DNA from: Lutjanus erythropterus
Taxonomy: Eukaryota > Chordata > Actinopteri > Lutjaniformes > Lutjanidae
DNA length: 64,000 nt
Assembly: GCA_020091685.1 (NCBI GenBank)
Contig: CM034599.1
Location: 19,982,006-20,046,005, forward strand
Reading direction: 5' to 3'
A model generated the notes under the pieces. It made no database searches and was not told where the DNA came from. It saw only the letters and a program-made list of their open reading frames with translations. Position numbers and translations under genes: made by a program. Positions 48,601 to 63,600 of the stretch are shown here, piece after piece. The stretch's first letter is position 1; every line of letters starts with the position of its first letter.

Positions 48601-51600
48601 ACCTGCAGCTGATAGTCATGATCACTTTTTGTTTTTGTGTCACTCAAGTGTGAACTGAAGTTTAGCGTTTGCCATAGTTTATTGTCTTTTAGGGCTGCAA
48701 AGTTAGTCAAACAGCATTACAGTGAAGTATTTTAGTGCTGCAGGGATGCCCTGACCTACAAATCATGTTCTCCAGATGTAAGAAAACATGTTTGTTTGGT
48801 ATAGACCCCAACAAATGTCACGTCATCATGATTTCAATAGTTTTCTTTTTTTCTGTGAGTGTCTTGTAATTGATGCAAAAATGATCATTCCCACTAATCA
48901 TCACAGTTCATACGAGTGCTGGAAATGCCTGAAAACACTTGAATTTTAATTTAGTTTGAAAAGTGCTTGGATGTAGGTCAAACCACTGATTTAGATAAAA
49001 TGCTTGAAACTGCCTGAAATTGCATTACTTGCATAATTTGCTGACTGAATATTTTGCTTTTTAGATAAATAAGTAAACATTTGAAAGAGCGTGACACATT
49101 TTGAAACATACAGCTTTGTTGTTTTTGTCCTTTTAATGTTTCAACCTTCCGTAGAATATTATCACGAAACATAATTTTGATTGTTTATAGCACAGTAACA
49201 TCTGGTTTATGGGATTAAGAAGTTAAAATGATCATTTTAAGTGTAGACTGTAAATATGTGACTTAACACAGCTTTAAGGTCCTAGAAAAGCTTGCAAATA
49301 CATCATGGAAATACTTGGAAAGTGCCTGAATTTGACTTTGGAAATGGGGTAGAAGCCCTTGATCATATCTGTCTAATATGTTTTTTTCCATATTTTGCGG
49401 CTTTATTGTCATTTCATGAGAAACCAAACCAAAGTCAAGTTAAACCTTGTGCTTAAACTTGACATAGAAGTTTGTTTCCTGATCATTAGTCATGGGAGAG
49501 CTGAGCAGAATGCTTAAAATAGTGCAAAATTCAACCAGAATGGTTAAACAGTTCATTGCTTGTATGCAAGTGGCTGTGTGTGTTTCTTTGGGAAGAGAGG
49601 GAGCCAGAGAGAGAGAGAGACACAGAGGAAGATCAGGTTACTGCCATGTCTGTGTCATGGCTCAACTCCAGTCCCCTTTTCCTCATCTTTCTCCATAAAC
49701 CTCTGCAAGATTATCCATGTTATTGCTTCTTAATTGTGATTGACATCAGAAATGTTTTATACACACTGCCTGTCTGTGCAGTTCAGCTGCAGAGCAGAAA
49801 CAGCAGCACTATATAAACTTTTTTTAAAACTGACCATATATTCTCCAAGTGGATGAAGACATTTTCAGAAGTCAGAATCTAAAGTAAAGCAGCTCTGGTG
49901 TAACAATGCACCTGCAAAGTGAAATGTGATTTCAGGTGTGCAGAGCCACAAGTTTATTTCTACACTCCGAGGATTGATCGGTGCTCACTCTGAGTTTACC
50001 TCCTCCTGGATCTCTCGGGCCGGGTGACGCACTGAAATGTAAACACGGTGGGAACGCACAATGTGATGCTTGGACCAGGAGGTTTGACCGCAGGTGTCAT
50101 AACTCAGAGTGGGTTTGTGGATTTTGGTGGTCAATTGTTTTAATGATTTAAACGGCCCTCCACGAGCACTGAAGTCAAATAATAATTACCTCTCTCCTTT
50201 TGTGAGTTAATGACACCCTCTGTTGAGATTCTTTTAGACTCTGCTTGTTGTTTCACTTGGCTCCTAATTTCTCCCAGCTTTCTCCAAAGTGACAGTTGTT
50301 TAGCGCAGTGCTTAAAAAGCCGCTTACGTCATAAAAGAGGGACAGCATGGACAAATAATTAATTAATACTCATAATAAACAAGCCTAGGTATTTACACAA
50401 TTAACAATTATGGTGCCCCGCAGGATTGGGTCATTGAAATAGGGCTGAATATGCACATTCTCTCTAAAATAACATACTATAAACAAATGTAACAACTGTT
50501 ATTGTTTGCCCATTTCACTTTAATTAGACCTCGAATTAATGCAGAAGTTTCGCCGAATGAGTAGTTGTCTGTTTATAAGTCTTGAGAAATCCTCAGTAAA
50601 CTTTTAGAAGGAGTAGATGTTTATAACAGTTAAATTGAACAATATATTAATGGAGTCTGGCGGCCAGTAAGACAGGCAGTGACTGAACTACAACTCCAGA
50701 TTGTGTATTTTCAGAGCAGTGGGCTTTAATTTTTGGGATAACAGGCTTAACCTCACATCGACAGACACCGGACAATTATAAACAGCTGATCAACATAGAG
50801 TGTAGGACTTGTCTTGTTATTGTCAATTTAAATGTTTTGCTAGCAGTCCTGCAGTGTCCCTGCAGCCTGCCTGAGCTTCCTTGGGTCTAGCGAGGAGGGA
50901 CTAGGGAGAAACAACTTGCTTCAAACACAGACTGTATATTAAGTAGGATTTCAACCTATTTAATATCTTTATCTCAAACCTTTTAGCCATTTTCAGAACA
51001 CCAGCAGTTTCCAAAGAGAGAAAACCTTGAGAAAGAGCCCTTGTGACAGCCCTGCCTCCCCCCCCTCTCCATCCTGCCTTCCTCGATCCCTCTCTCCCAG
51101 GGGTGTGCATGGGTTGAAGGGTCACTTTCTGTGTTTAACTGCCCTGGTCTGGAAACCTGGCAGTGACTGTGCTCTTTGTCTGGGACTCTGTAAAGCGCCA
51201 GCTCTCTTTTTCTCTCTGCTGCTGCTGTTGCTCTAGGCGCTGCTACTGTATAGGGTTGGCTCTCACTCGGGGACATGCTCTGAATATCACATCACATCCA
51301 AATATACCTTCTGTGAGCAAAATCCTGTACAAATAACCCCACGCACTGCTCTGTGGTCCTTAAAACCTTCTTTGAAATGGCAACCTGCGGACAGTGTTCT
51401 CTGCCTCAGCGATGAAGACAGCTTCACCGGCAGAAAGATTGATTTTGTGCAGCTCTAACTTGTTAGTAATATGAACTCCCTGCTTCTCTGTTATTCCCCC
51501 AGTTAACTAATGTTAAACACAGATCGCAGCGCCTGACAGTAATGTTCACCGAGGCGGTGTTTATGGGTCAGAGGTGTGTGAATGATCGGGCCCATGGCAG

Positions 51601-54600
51601 CCAGCTGTGGCTTTGGACTTGGCCCAGAACCTTAACTATTAGCGCTGTCCGTCAAGCTCCTTAAGTGGGCTTTTATGAAACAGTATCTGCTTTCAAACAG
51701 TGGTTTGACCCGCATCCAAGATCTGACCCCCTCTCTGGATTTGATGTAGGACTAAAACTAATCCTACGATATATAGGATAGGGTCTAACATGACGTTGTG
51801 CGGGTATCATGGATCTGGATTCAAATTCTTTTACAGTGTAATGTTTTCATGTGGAACTAAGAGGATCCAGAAGGTTTTTTTTTTTGGGAACAGAAGAACA
51901 GGTTGTAATGTTTATTTCAGGCTGTAGTAACTTACAGTACATTTAAATTCTGGAAGATATGATGCAGTTTTAGCTCTGTGCATCCTGCAGTGGTTCAGCT
52001 TGAGTCTTTGCATTTGGAAGGAACAGGGATCATCTGGTGTCCTCATCTATGTCCCCCTGCTGCCTCTTAAGATTTATTGGACTCACCGCCTACAGGAAGC
52101 ACAGCCAATTATTGGTCTGATTTATTCTCTGCTACAAATGCTGCTCTTCTCTTCTCTGACTCTGCGGTGCTGGCAGCTTGGCAGCTTCGTATAAACTATG
52201 GATAAGGGGTTTTTTTTATTATTAAGTCTCAGTTTAATATCTGCCTGAGCAGTTTAGGTGGAAACAGCCATGCCAAAGATGTGTTTTTGCACCACTGGCA
52301 TTGTTACAGGTACGGCCTGGCCAGCATTAGGTGAGACTGTCATTAGGAACATAGTAATATAACTGAGCTAATGAGGCTGCCTCTTCTGGTTACTGTGATG
52401 AGTACTGCGCTGTTACTACCTGTTGCTAATATGATTAGTTTTGTTTCCAGAATTTCAAATGCATAATGCTGTCATGGCTGTGGGAACTGAACCACAGTCT
52501 GTTTCTTTGTGCTTACTTATAAGCTCCAGTGGAAGCACTGAGGGAGCATTTATTTTTGAGCATTTATGAGTAGTTGAAGGGTAGGTTTGGTGATGTTGAC
52601 TGGTCACGGTTGAAGTTTGAGAGCCTAAAGATTTTAGATGTTTCAAACGTCAATGGTAAACTTTAAACGTTGGTGCCAGGTCCAACTAGATGTAACGAGT
52701 ATTATGAAACATTCACAAGTTGGAACCTTGAACTGTACACCCCCTGAAGCCATCAAAGACACTTCATCCCAGCCAGGAAAAGCACGTTCATAGATCAGCC
52801 CCAAAGTTGATGCGTGGTTCGTTGGATGTAGGAATGTCACAATACCAGAATTTTAAACTTCAATACAGTACTAGTAAAAAGAGATCATACCCCTTTCAAT
52901 ACCACAAAAAGTAAAAAAAGTCCTAAGCACACAATTTTTTTAACTACCTGCACAGCGCTGGTTCAGAAAAACTCAATGAACAGTGTCTGGTTTTGCCGTG
53001 AGCCAAATTTCAGGCAGGACAGTTAAGACTGAATTGAACTCTTGAATGAGCACACTAGTATTTTTTAAAATAGTTTTGGAACTTTTGCTGCTATCCGATG
53101 TTAATATTGTACTGATTTTAAGGATGTGGTATTGAAAAATATTGATACTTCTGATACTTCAATCAGATCCACAAGATGCACACTATTATCTATCCTTCCC
53201 ACGAGACTCCTGACATCTCAGAGAAGGATTTACTGGACATTTTTAAGAGGGGCCAGGTACGAAACCCTAGAGAGAGAACGAAAAAGTGCCTCTTTCTAGA
53301 CTGAATTGTATCTTTCTAGATCATTTTGAGCTGATGTTCAGCAATCATGCAGCAGGAAAGTTGTCTTTGAAGAGACAGGGACACATTTCTCCACCGATTA
53401 TTGATTAGAAGTAAAAAAAAAAGTCAGTAGATCAGAATCCTGGTTCATGTTTGATTTAGTTCATTTTGACAGCGTTCAAAATCAGTCAAACAATAAATAA
53501 CAACATGTTAAAGATGTAACACACAGGCCAGAGCAGAGTGAGGAATTGAGATCAGACAAAGTTAGACAGATGGAGCTGCCGTACAAGGGACAACAGTGGT
53601 TTCGATGTAGAGCTGCAGTTTTCATTATTGATTAATGTTCCAATTATTTCCACAATTAATCACTTAATTGTTTAGACAGTACACAAAAAAATGTGATAAA
53701 TATTCAAGACAGTTTCTCAGAGGCCAAAGTGATGTCTCATTCATTTACTGTCATAAATACCAAAGACAGCATAAAATCCTGACACTTAATCAGTAACTGT
53801 TTGACATTTTTGTTTGAAAAATGACTGAGACTGTTACCAGAAATAGTTGGTAAATGATTTTCTTTCGATTAAGGAACTAATCATTGCAGCTTTAGTTCAG
53901 TGTTTTGTCCAAGGACACTTTAATATGTGTACAAGAAGAACGGGGATCAAATCGCCAACACAGAGATTAGTGGACGACGTGCTCCGCCTTCTGAGCCTCA
54001 GCTGCCTGAACACAAACCTTTGAGTTTCAGTGTTTGTTCCTGACCTTGAAAATAGCCTTTTACAAAAAAAAAAATCCATTTAGTAGCTGTTACAGGGCTT
54101 TTAATCATACGACATGATCTTCATCAGCAGATGGAGCTTGTAATGGAAATATAGTTAAATATACTGTTGAGTTCATTTTTGTCCTTGACAACAGCAGCTG
54201 ATGTATTTAGTTGCTGTTCTGGAGCTTTTGATTATATCACATGATACCAGACCTCCAGTTTAAGTAGTTTTCCCCACCAGTTCAATAACACTATGTATTT
54301 TGTTCAGGACTGTGCATGAGCATTCAGTTTTACAGATTATGTGTTTGTATATACCTGTAATGTATCAGAGGGGGCTGCAAACAGTTTCAGAAGAGGCTCA
54401 GTGAATGGAAGTGAAAAAAATAATGCAGTTATCAAAGGGAGATCGCATAAAATAGCCTAAATGTGTATGATTTGATTAAAGAGATAGTTCAGGGATGCAG
54501 TTTTGGGGAATGTTACTGTTTTTCCCACTTTCCCAGAGTCAGAAACTCATAAATGGATTTGGTGTACTCTGAAGTTAAACAGCAATATTGGCTTATCTTG

Positions 54601-57600
54601 GCTACATTGTTGAATATCTATGTGATCAGATATCATAATCATGATCCCATAAACATCCAGGAATTGAGCGAAACTAAATTGTTTCTCTGTTTACCTTGTT
54701 ATATTTCATCACACTGTGCAAATAAGCTTGAACAATTTAATAAATATATCATCAAAGGTTTGTTGTAGTCAGTGCTGTTTAACCTTCGGCCTCATATCTT
54801 TGGGTTGTTTTCTCACCTGAAATACTTTCCAAGAAATTGTGTTGTGGAGAGTCTGTGTTCTGTGCCGAGCAACATCCCAGTGGGAGCTGTGTGTGTGTTT
54901 TGAGAGCAGGAGTGTTTTTGCCCGTTTAACAGCAAAGCCAGGCTGCTGCTCACAGTGACTCTACTGTGTTGACAGGGTTCCTCTCAATGCTACTGTGTGC
55001 TCACCGGCAGTTATTTCCACTCACCCGCCGCATCGAAGGCAGGGTGGGGAAGAAGAAACATGCCTACAGATGCCCAGTCACAACTCCATGCACGCCCGTT
55101 CACGTGTGTGTGCAAAGAGCCAGACAGACACACACACACACACTCATACAGAGACTCTTGGTGCTGAACAATGACATGCAACTGCCCAGGATGTCTATGT
55201 CACTTCCCGTGTTTGTGAGAAGTTATTTGGTGTTGCTGTGGTAACCAAATGTAATATTGAAAAATCCCCTCTCTGTGTGGCTCCTCCGCCTCTCTGCAGA
55301 GAAAAATCAGTCCATACGGGAGAGCCAGGCCTCGTCCCCGACTCTGGCTGCTGCTGCCAGACTGTCAGCGATGATACACGGCAAAGACCGAGTGTACGCC
55401 AACACCATGCTGGTGGACCAGGTGAGTCCAGCTAAATTTACTGTTTCTTTTGGTCGCACTTTATTTTACAGCGCACTAATAAGAGATAACAAGCTGTATT
55501 TTGTATCAAATTAGAGAAAACTAGAAATAATATGATTATTAGTGAATATTAGTCCATTACTTGACTTTATCAGAGACATTATTACCTACTGTTGGACCCT
55601 TATTCCACCTTTATTCCTATATAATTTTGACCTTTTCCTGGTAGATCTGGTTCACAGATTATTTTTAAATAGGGAAGTAGATTACATTTCTGTCGTAATG
55701 TGTCCCAAATGACTTTATAATAAAGTCAAATAAGGGTCTAACAGTGGGAAATAATACTTTTTACGTACAGGTCTCTTGTAATGTGTCCCTAATAACCCTC
55801 TAAGAAAGTCTTTTAAATGATCTAATACGGACTAATAAAGCATACATTTTTTTTAGTTTTTAATCAAATTACAGGTTGTTACGTCTTATTAGTGTACTGT
55901 AAAATAAAGTGGAACATTTCTTTCTAGTAGCTTAAGTAAAAATATGTTATGTACTTCAGTTTGTAGTTTAAAATATGAATCTGAAAATGGTCTTTGCTCA
56001 TATGATGTAAAATGTTCTGTTACAGGAGCTACAAATCAGCCCGTGGAACGGTTCCTTCAGTTCTCACTTCTCTCTTCCAGGTGGATGACGCTGACATTAA
56101 ATACCGCTCTCCAGGGGAGGAGGAGGTGAGCCCTGCAGCCCATGTTGGCAGCCCACGCTGGGACTCCTCCATGACTCCTCCCGACTCAAGAAACTGCTCC
56201 CAGAACCGGCACCCATCCTCACCGCTAACCGGGGAGAGAGGGATCCAAGGCCACAGCCTGGAGAATCACAGGGAGCCGTCCCCTCTTGTCTCTCCCCCCT
56301 CTCCCTTTGCTTCCTCCCCGTCTTTTCCTTCCTCCCCGCTGGCTTCCCCCTTCCGCTTGTTTGAGGGAGCACAGAGGCGTCAGGCGCAGCCGAGCCTGCC
56401 AGTTTCTCCGGCTTTGAATCGCAGAGGATGCAGCTTGACGGAGACGAGCAGGGGCCTAAGGTAGGACACTATTTCTGTTAATTATTGAATAAAAAATTCG
56501 GAAGAACTTAAAGTGTGAACTGTTATACTTAATTGTGAAGCCTCTAGTGTGACTTCCTGATAGCTAGTTGAGTTTTTATGTTAAAATGAGAGAATAATCA
56601 TTCATAATCAGTGCACTAATTTAGAAACTTGTTCTCAAAAACAGTCTCATGACTAACCCAGACTGAGACAACCGAGCATCATCTGTTTGGAATTTCAGCA
56701 ACAGCATTTCTTGACGTTTTGCGCAGTGATTGTAGTCAGCGAAGGTGCGGAAAGTGACAGGAAGCCTGGACACAATTGAGTTGTTTGTGTGTTGAAGTTG
56801 CGGAACATTCTTTCCAGTTTCCTCAGTGCTGCAGGATCTCCTCTGTGAGCACCGGAGTCGGCAAAATGATGCACAGTATAAAGCCTGATTATAGTCTTGA
56901 TTTGGCTATGATGCGTTTCCATTAGGGATGGGTATTATTAGGATTTTATTGATATTGATATTGATAGTGCTTATTGACACAGCTACATATTAAATTGTCT
57001 ACAGAGTTGCTGTATTTAGCTGCATTTTCATCAGTTTTTGTAAAGTGAGCTCACACTTGATAGCAGTATCACTTATCCAGGAGCTTATTGATATTTCGGC
57101 ACTGACCAGTTAGGAATTGATACTGGTTCTCAGTATCCATCCCTGCCTGCCTGTGGTGATTTTAAGATCAAGATCATCTGCACTCATCTGTGCTTGCATG
57201 CGCGTATTTATGTGTAAATAGTCCCAGTCTGGAGTGTGACAGTGGAGAAGAGGACATCCTGGGATATTCGTACCCTTGCTCATCCTTAAAGCAGCAGTCC
57301 ATCCTACGATCCAGCTCTGGAGAGGAGAGGGACTCTTTTGACACGTCACCAGACTTTAACCGCACGCTCTCTGACAGCACGCACCAGTCCACCAAGGTAC
57401 ACCAACATTAAACATGTTGTATTAACTATCCAGCTACAGTGTTTTTATCCATGCATGTGAAATCTCTCACGTCTTTATGCCAAACAGTCAATTCAAACAC
57501 TGTCTTTATGACTATATTGACTATAAGTTTTTGATTCTTCCTGTTGCATACATCTATAAACAGACACAGTTTGACTCTAAAGTCTGTGTAAAACAATAAA

Positions 57601-60600
57601 AAATGTGTGTTCTGAATTTGTCACACCACAGAAAAATATGTTAACCACCCAGCCAAATGTGAATGATTACAAAAAATTGCCAAATATATAAAATTAGGTT
57701 TCAAAATCATGAAGAAATATGCAGTTGTCTCTGCTCTGAAACAGTGGGAGTGTGTCTGCTGTCTCAAGTGCCAAATACCACACGACTTGAAAAATGGCTG
57801 CTCTGTCTGGCAGCTTTACTGCACTTGTATTGATATACATGTTTGAGCCACCAGAGTCAGAATCCAAATAGGTCATTTATGATTTGCTTTGCTTGTAACA
57901 GGTGAAGGAAATGAACCAGGTTACTTAAAAGAACTGGTCTTCTCATCACTTGCGCTGCTATTGCTAATGTGCTCTAGTTTATATCGTGTCAGGATACGTA
58001 TGGCTCCGCTGCATCAGTGAACCTGCCCAAAAAACGGTGAACACAGAAACTCCACAGTTCAGAACTACATAGTTCACATGTTTTCAGCTATTATTTTCAA
58101 ACACAAAACAAGCGGTTCAGAGAATAATCTCTGAATTTCTTGTACACAGACCTTAAATCTTCAGATAAGCAGGTCTTCTGTGTCTTAGAGTCTGTTCCCA
58201 CTGCGACGGACCTGATGTATCATGTCTTCATTCAGTTATCATTTAAATGGTGGGTCCATAATTTTTTTTTTTGAGGTATTTATATCATCCTGTAACTTCC
58301 CAGTAGTTTTCCTTATATATTCAAATTTTGGTTGGGGTACATATAACATATAATGCTATTTTCCCAATGTTTTTCCATGTGACATGATGTAGGTTTCTCC
58401 ATGACACTGCTACACATAAATGTAGTAATGTGCGTCTTCATAATTAAGCTAAGCTTTCTTTGAGAACCTATGTCACTGCTTTTTACTAATGGCTGAGTGT
58501 GTGTTTCCATTGTGTGTGTGTTTCCATTTGAAATACCTGGAAAAGAGTGCAGATGGAGTTGCCCTTTAAAGCCTTTTTGGCAGCAGGTTTTATACTAAAA
58601 GTGCATGACAGGCACAGTAAAATGCTACAAACTAATGTTCCACAGTAAATGCAAAGTAAAGCACTACAACATTCACAGCCTTCCTTACAGACAATCGCCA
58701 CTTGATAAGTCCAGACAGTCAACTTCCTGATCTGCCTGATCCGTCCTTTCTGATCTGCTTCCTCACCCAGAACCCAGAGGAGGCTGAGGTTCGTCTGCGC
58801 TCCTACTCCTACTCCTCCCCCAAGGCGAAGCCGTCACGGCCGCTGCTAAACCGAGACGCAGCCATCAGTGATCTGGCAGAAGGTGAGCGACCTTTGACCC
58901 CTTTGGCTTATGACCTTTCTGTTCCCAGCAGCCAGCTGAATGGACACATGTGCCACATGTCTGACAGGGAGAAGACCAGACAGGTGTCATAAATCAACTG
59001 AACTTCTAGAGAAGTATTTGTGTGTTTAGTGTCAGCTCTGCTTTGATACGGCTCCGACTGCTGCTCATGTGTGTTTATGAGTACATGCGAGTGCACAGCA
59101 TTAAGGCCGTGCTTTGTCCTGTGTAGATGGAGCATTCAGCAGCGGCAGTCGTTCTCTGCTTCAAGCTTTATCTCTCTCTAAATCCCTCTCCCGTCTCAAC
59201 CAAGTTAGTAAGTACAAGCACAACATTAAAACAGCAGCTTATACTCTGCTGGCTGCTGGGTGAATAAATTTCAGTGTGTCTTTTCATTCTATCTGATGAA
59301 CCGTGGGATGAACTACTGATTAAAGGCATATCTTGTCAATTTAAATGACCCAGTCTAATTTAAAAGTCTACCTGTACATGATGGAAAAAGTGCAGTAAAA
59401 TGATTAAAAACGTCTTGCTGCAGGGAGAAACCAAATCATTTTGCCGTAAAATGATTTCCCCAGATATTTTGATCACACAGTTTTGCAAAACAATGATTCT
59501 GTTTCTCATTGTGGCCCAAATTGTGCAGCTCTATATCTGTGGTGAGATTTTGTTTTTGGTGGTGAGTGCAGAACTGACTGAGCAATGCACAAACCACTGT
59601 CTCAAAGAAGAACATTATTATTTTGAATTGCTGGGAGATTAAGAGCAGACTTTCTCCAAAGCTTGATGTCAAGACTTCTTAGTAATAAAACATCCACACA
59701 CTCATTTATATAATGACTGACAAGTAGGGGTCTAAATCTTTAAGACTGTGTATTTTTTAATATCCTGAGGCTTTGGAAAAATACTCTGTACGTAACTCAT
59801 AGATCATCTGATGGAGGACTTGTTTCTACTGTGAGGTTTCTGTTTTCCTTCGATTTGGGTACATATTTTGTTTCCCTCTTGGTTTTGATTTTCCATCTTT
59901 GGTGTCATCTGGTTTTTCAAGGCGATGCTCTTGTGCTTTGTTTGTTCTTTCTCTGTAGGGGTCTGCTGGATACCAGATTGTTTCAGGGCTTTCTTGTATT
60001 TGCTTCTAACTCAATTCTGATCTGGGATGACGGTTTTTAACTCCCTCGGCTGATTCACTTATAATCTGTAAATAATGTCTTCACTTTTATTGACATATAT
60101 TTCTGGTCCTTGTTACTCTACCTTACAGAGCAGAGAGCATTCAGCCTGACTGAGACTCCCAGAGAAAAGAGGTAAAACCACTGCTTCATTTCATGAGCTC
60201 AGCAGCAACTCACTCAACTGTGCTCACATGTTCCTCCCTTTTTAGGCATCAGTGTTGACCAGTGGTTACAGACTGGCTTAGAAGGGCCTGCATGTGTGTA
60301 TGTGTGGGTTTGCATGTGTATCTCCAGTATAAAACCTGTGGTTGGGGTCTTGAGTGTGCAGGATGTGACATACTTCCTGTTGCAAGGCCAGGGCCAGCAT
60401 ATGCTCTGATTGCAACCTCAAAATAACCCTGAGTAAACAGCAAAACTCAGGACTTTCCTGGACTCCAGACCTCAGAAACATCAAGCTAATTTCTAGACCA
60501 CATCAACAGACCTTTTTCACAGCAGCCATATTGATGTGAAGTAGCAGGACAAACACAGGTGTTACTAATGAGACTAGTTAAGATCCCATTCCATTTAGTG

Positions 60601-63600
60601 TATCAGAGCCTTTCCAGTGAGCCAACATGCGCACCCTGACTCTACTTGACCTGAAAGAAATGGAACCTTAAACAGTATCATCAGTAACACCTGTGTTTAC
60701 CCTAATATTTCATATCAAAATGGCTGCTGTGAAAAGTCTATGATAATTAATTTGCTGTATGTACATATTGTAATGTATCCTCTATAACGGATGTACTGAA
60801 TTTGCTTTACAGCACTACCATGTGACACATCATGCCTATTTTTGTCTTCATTTCATAAAGACCACAATCCATATCCATTTTACAGCTGATTTCATCTCAC
60901 TGCCTCGTAAATGTATCATGCGCTAATACATCTTGTTTGTCAATAACCATGCATTGCTAACGGAGGAAACATTTTAAAAGATCATATTAGGCAATTAGAT
61001 TATCATATTAGATCATCAGATAATTGTATTAGAGAACATCATATTAATATTACAGTATTCACAACAACACCCTGATCAGAGTCGCTGGCCATTTTTCTCC
61101 TTCACAATATCAGTGTCCACCCAATGTTAACATTATGTGGATGTTGCCTCTGCCTTAGAGGGAGAGTTTGGGGTTTTTTTGAAGTGGGGTCGTATGAGGT
61201 AGTTATCCATAGTCGGTGTATTAACTACAGTACATGACAGTTGGCATGCCCCCTATTTGGAGAAGCAGCAGGAGTGCTGGTGTAGGAAGCGAAGCAGCAA
61301 AATGTATTTTAGCTACATTGAGAAAGGCTCACCTAAAACAAAATCAATGTCAGTTTAAGCGTATGCTGCTATACCTTACTGTCAGACAGTCTTCTCCGAC
61401 GAGAAGCCACCATTGTTAAGACAAATACTGCTCTTTCCAAACCAACCAAACTCCTTTGGCAAAAACAGTCATTTTACCTTGCAGAAGTGTTGCACAGCTA
61501 CTGCTGCCTCAATCTGTTAGTTTGTTTGTGTTATTGTGTGACTTTGCTAAACCCAAGCTAATCCTTAAACACACAAAGTCAGACAAAACCACAAACAAAC
61601 TAACTGATTGAGGATGCGGTAGACCAGCAACTCCCATGTTCTGCAAGGTGAAACTGCTGATTTTGCTAAAGGAGTCTGGTGGCTGTGAAGAAAATAGAAA
61701 AACCAGGTAAAGCAGTGAAAATATTCTTAATATAGTGTACACCTAAACTGATAATGATTTTTTTAGGTGGAAATGTGTTTTGTGGCTTTTCCAAACTGAG
61801 GGCATGCCAACCGTCATCTACTGTTGGTACCTCATACAAACCCATTTCAAAAAACCTGAGCCATACCTTTAAGCAATGGCTTATACATTATATGGTATAC
61901 TAAAACAGTCTGTAACATAAACATCCATGTGACTATCCACATGTAAAACCTGCAGTCATCTTTTTTTTCCATACACACTTTACTGGGGACCAGAAACGGT
62001 TTGTAGACTCTAACCTTAGCTGATCTTTGATCATATTATTAACGTTTTGAGTCTCCTGATGAGCCGAAACACATCAACAATCCAGTCTGAGGTGTGTTAT
62101 ATCCATGCAGGGTTTTGGGTTTCCGTAAGCGGGCCCAGTCAGCAGAGGAGGAGAGCAGCGCATCACTCCAACATCTCACCCTCACAGAGTTCCTCAAAGA
62201 GTATGTTTTCATCAAAACGGCCTCAAAGCCATGCATGAGTGGCTTAACTCATTCTAACCCCCCCCGCCATAAATCCATTCCCTAACACATCCATTAACAA
62301 CATGGATTCTTTGCAGCTGTATTTGGTCATGTATGATCCCCCAGAAATACACTCAACAAAAATGTAAACACAGCACTTTTGTTTTTGCTTCAGTTTTTCA
62401 TCAGTTGAAGTAAACGTTCTAAATCTTCTGCTGTGCACACAAAAGTTTTTCTCTCAAATTATATTCACAGATCTCTTAAAATCCTTGTTAGTGAGCCAAA
62501 ATAATCCATTCACTTTGGTATCTGTAGCTCTATGTGAAATAGCCATAGTTCAGTGTCTAATTAATGTCTTTTTTTCCAAGATAAAACTGCACATTTTAGA
62601 GTGTCCTTTCATTGGGACCAGTCCAAAGCACACCTGTACAGTAATCATGCTGTTTGATCAGTATCTTTATATGCCACACCTGTCAGGTTGATGACTCAAA
62701 CAAAACTTTTGATCGCACAGAAGAAGTCTGAGATTTTTTACTTTTGCTCGTGAAAAATTGGATCAAAAACAAAAGTATGTGTATATTTTTATTGGGTGTA
62801 GATTATATTAACACTTTGTGTCAGGTTACAATATAGGTTTTGCATGACTCTCTTGTTTACGTTTTGTCATCGTTGCCTTTCACCTAGAATGTGTAACGTT
62901 AACTAGCATAAGTTTCTGTCAATAGCTGACACATTATTAATTGCATCTTGCCAAGGTCATGCTATAAATAGAATCCACTAGAGTCCATAGTGACTTCCAA
63001 GCATGCCAAGCATGTTGTTAAGAGTAATAGTCTGTAGACCAGGGGTCCTGGAAGACTGTCTGGACATTCTTTCATTCCAGCATGACACCAATGTACCTGA
63101 TTATTATTACCACTCTTCTTAGTATATTAAAGGTCCAGTGTGTAAGATTTACAGGAATTTATTGGCAGAATATACCAGAAATGGAATTTAAAAGTGGAGA
63201 CCTCTTAAAGTGATTATGTCTGCCTGGGTCAAATTAATCACTATGAGCAGATGAATATTACAACAGATTTCAGATTTTTTCTTCATTTCTCAAGCAGATG
63301 ATCATCTAATTGACATTTGTATAATTATTGCATGAATATAAAGTCATGAAACAGACAGCTTCACTGTTAACTGAATGATACTGTTTCAGAATACAATACA
63401 GCTGTTTGAAATGCTTTTCACAAATTAAAAGCAAATTTATTTTCACAAAATAAATTACAGTACTGTGTATAATTCAAATACACTATAATACAATACAGTA
63501 CTGTATATAAATTATATCTCACTGTAGTTTTGCAAACACATCTCTTGTTGTTTTTGGCATTTGTCATAATTGTTTTTTTCCCATCATGATTTCAGTATAC

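Larger units (their letters stand above)
47528..55299. other. Second part of the large arhgef28 intron
   Basis: 7.8 kb with no further exon recognised. It holds the repeats listed separately at 52829-53160, 53608-53893 and 53905-54010, and a short GAGA run near 49607. Confidence 0.45.

Noticed and set aside
53905-54010. A tRNA gene on the minus strand
   Set aside because: Only weak A- and B-box-like words are present, and no cloverleaf can be drawn; kept only as a possible SINE fragment.
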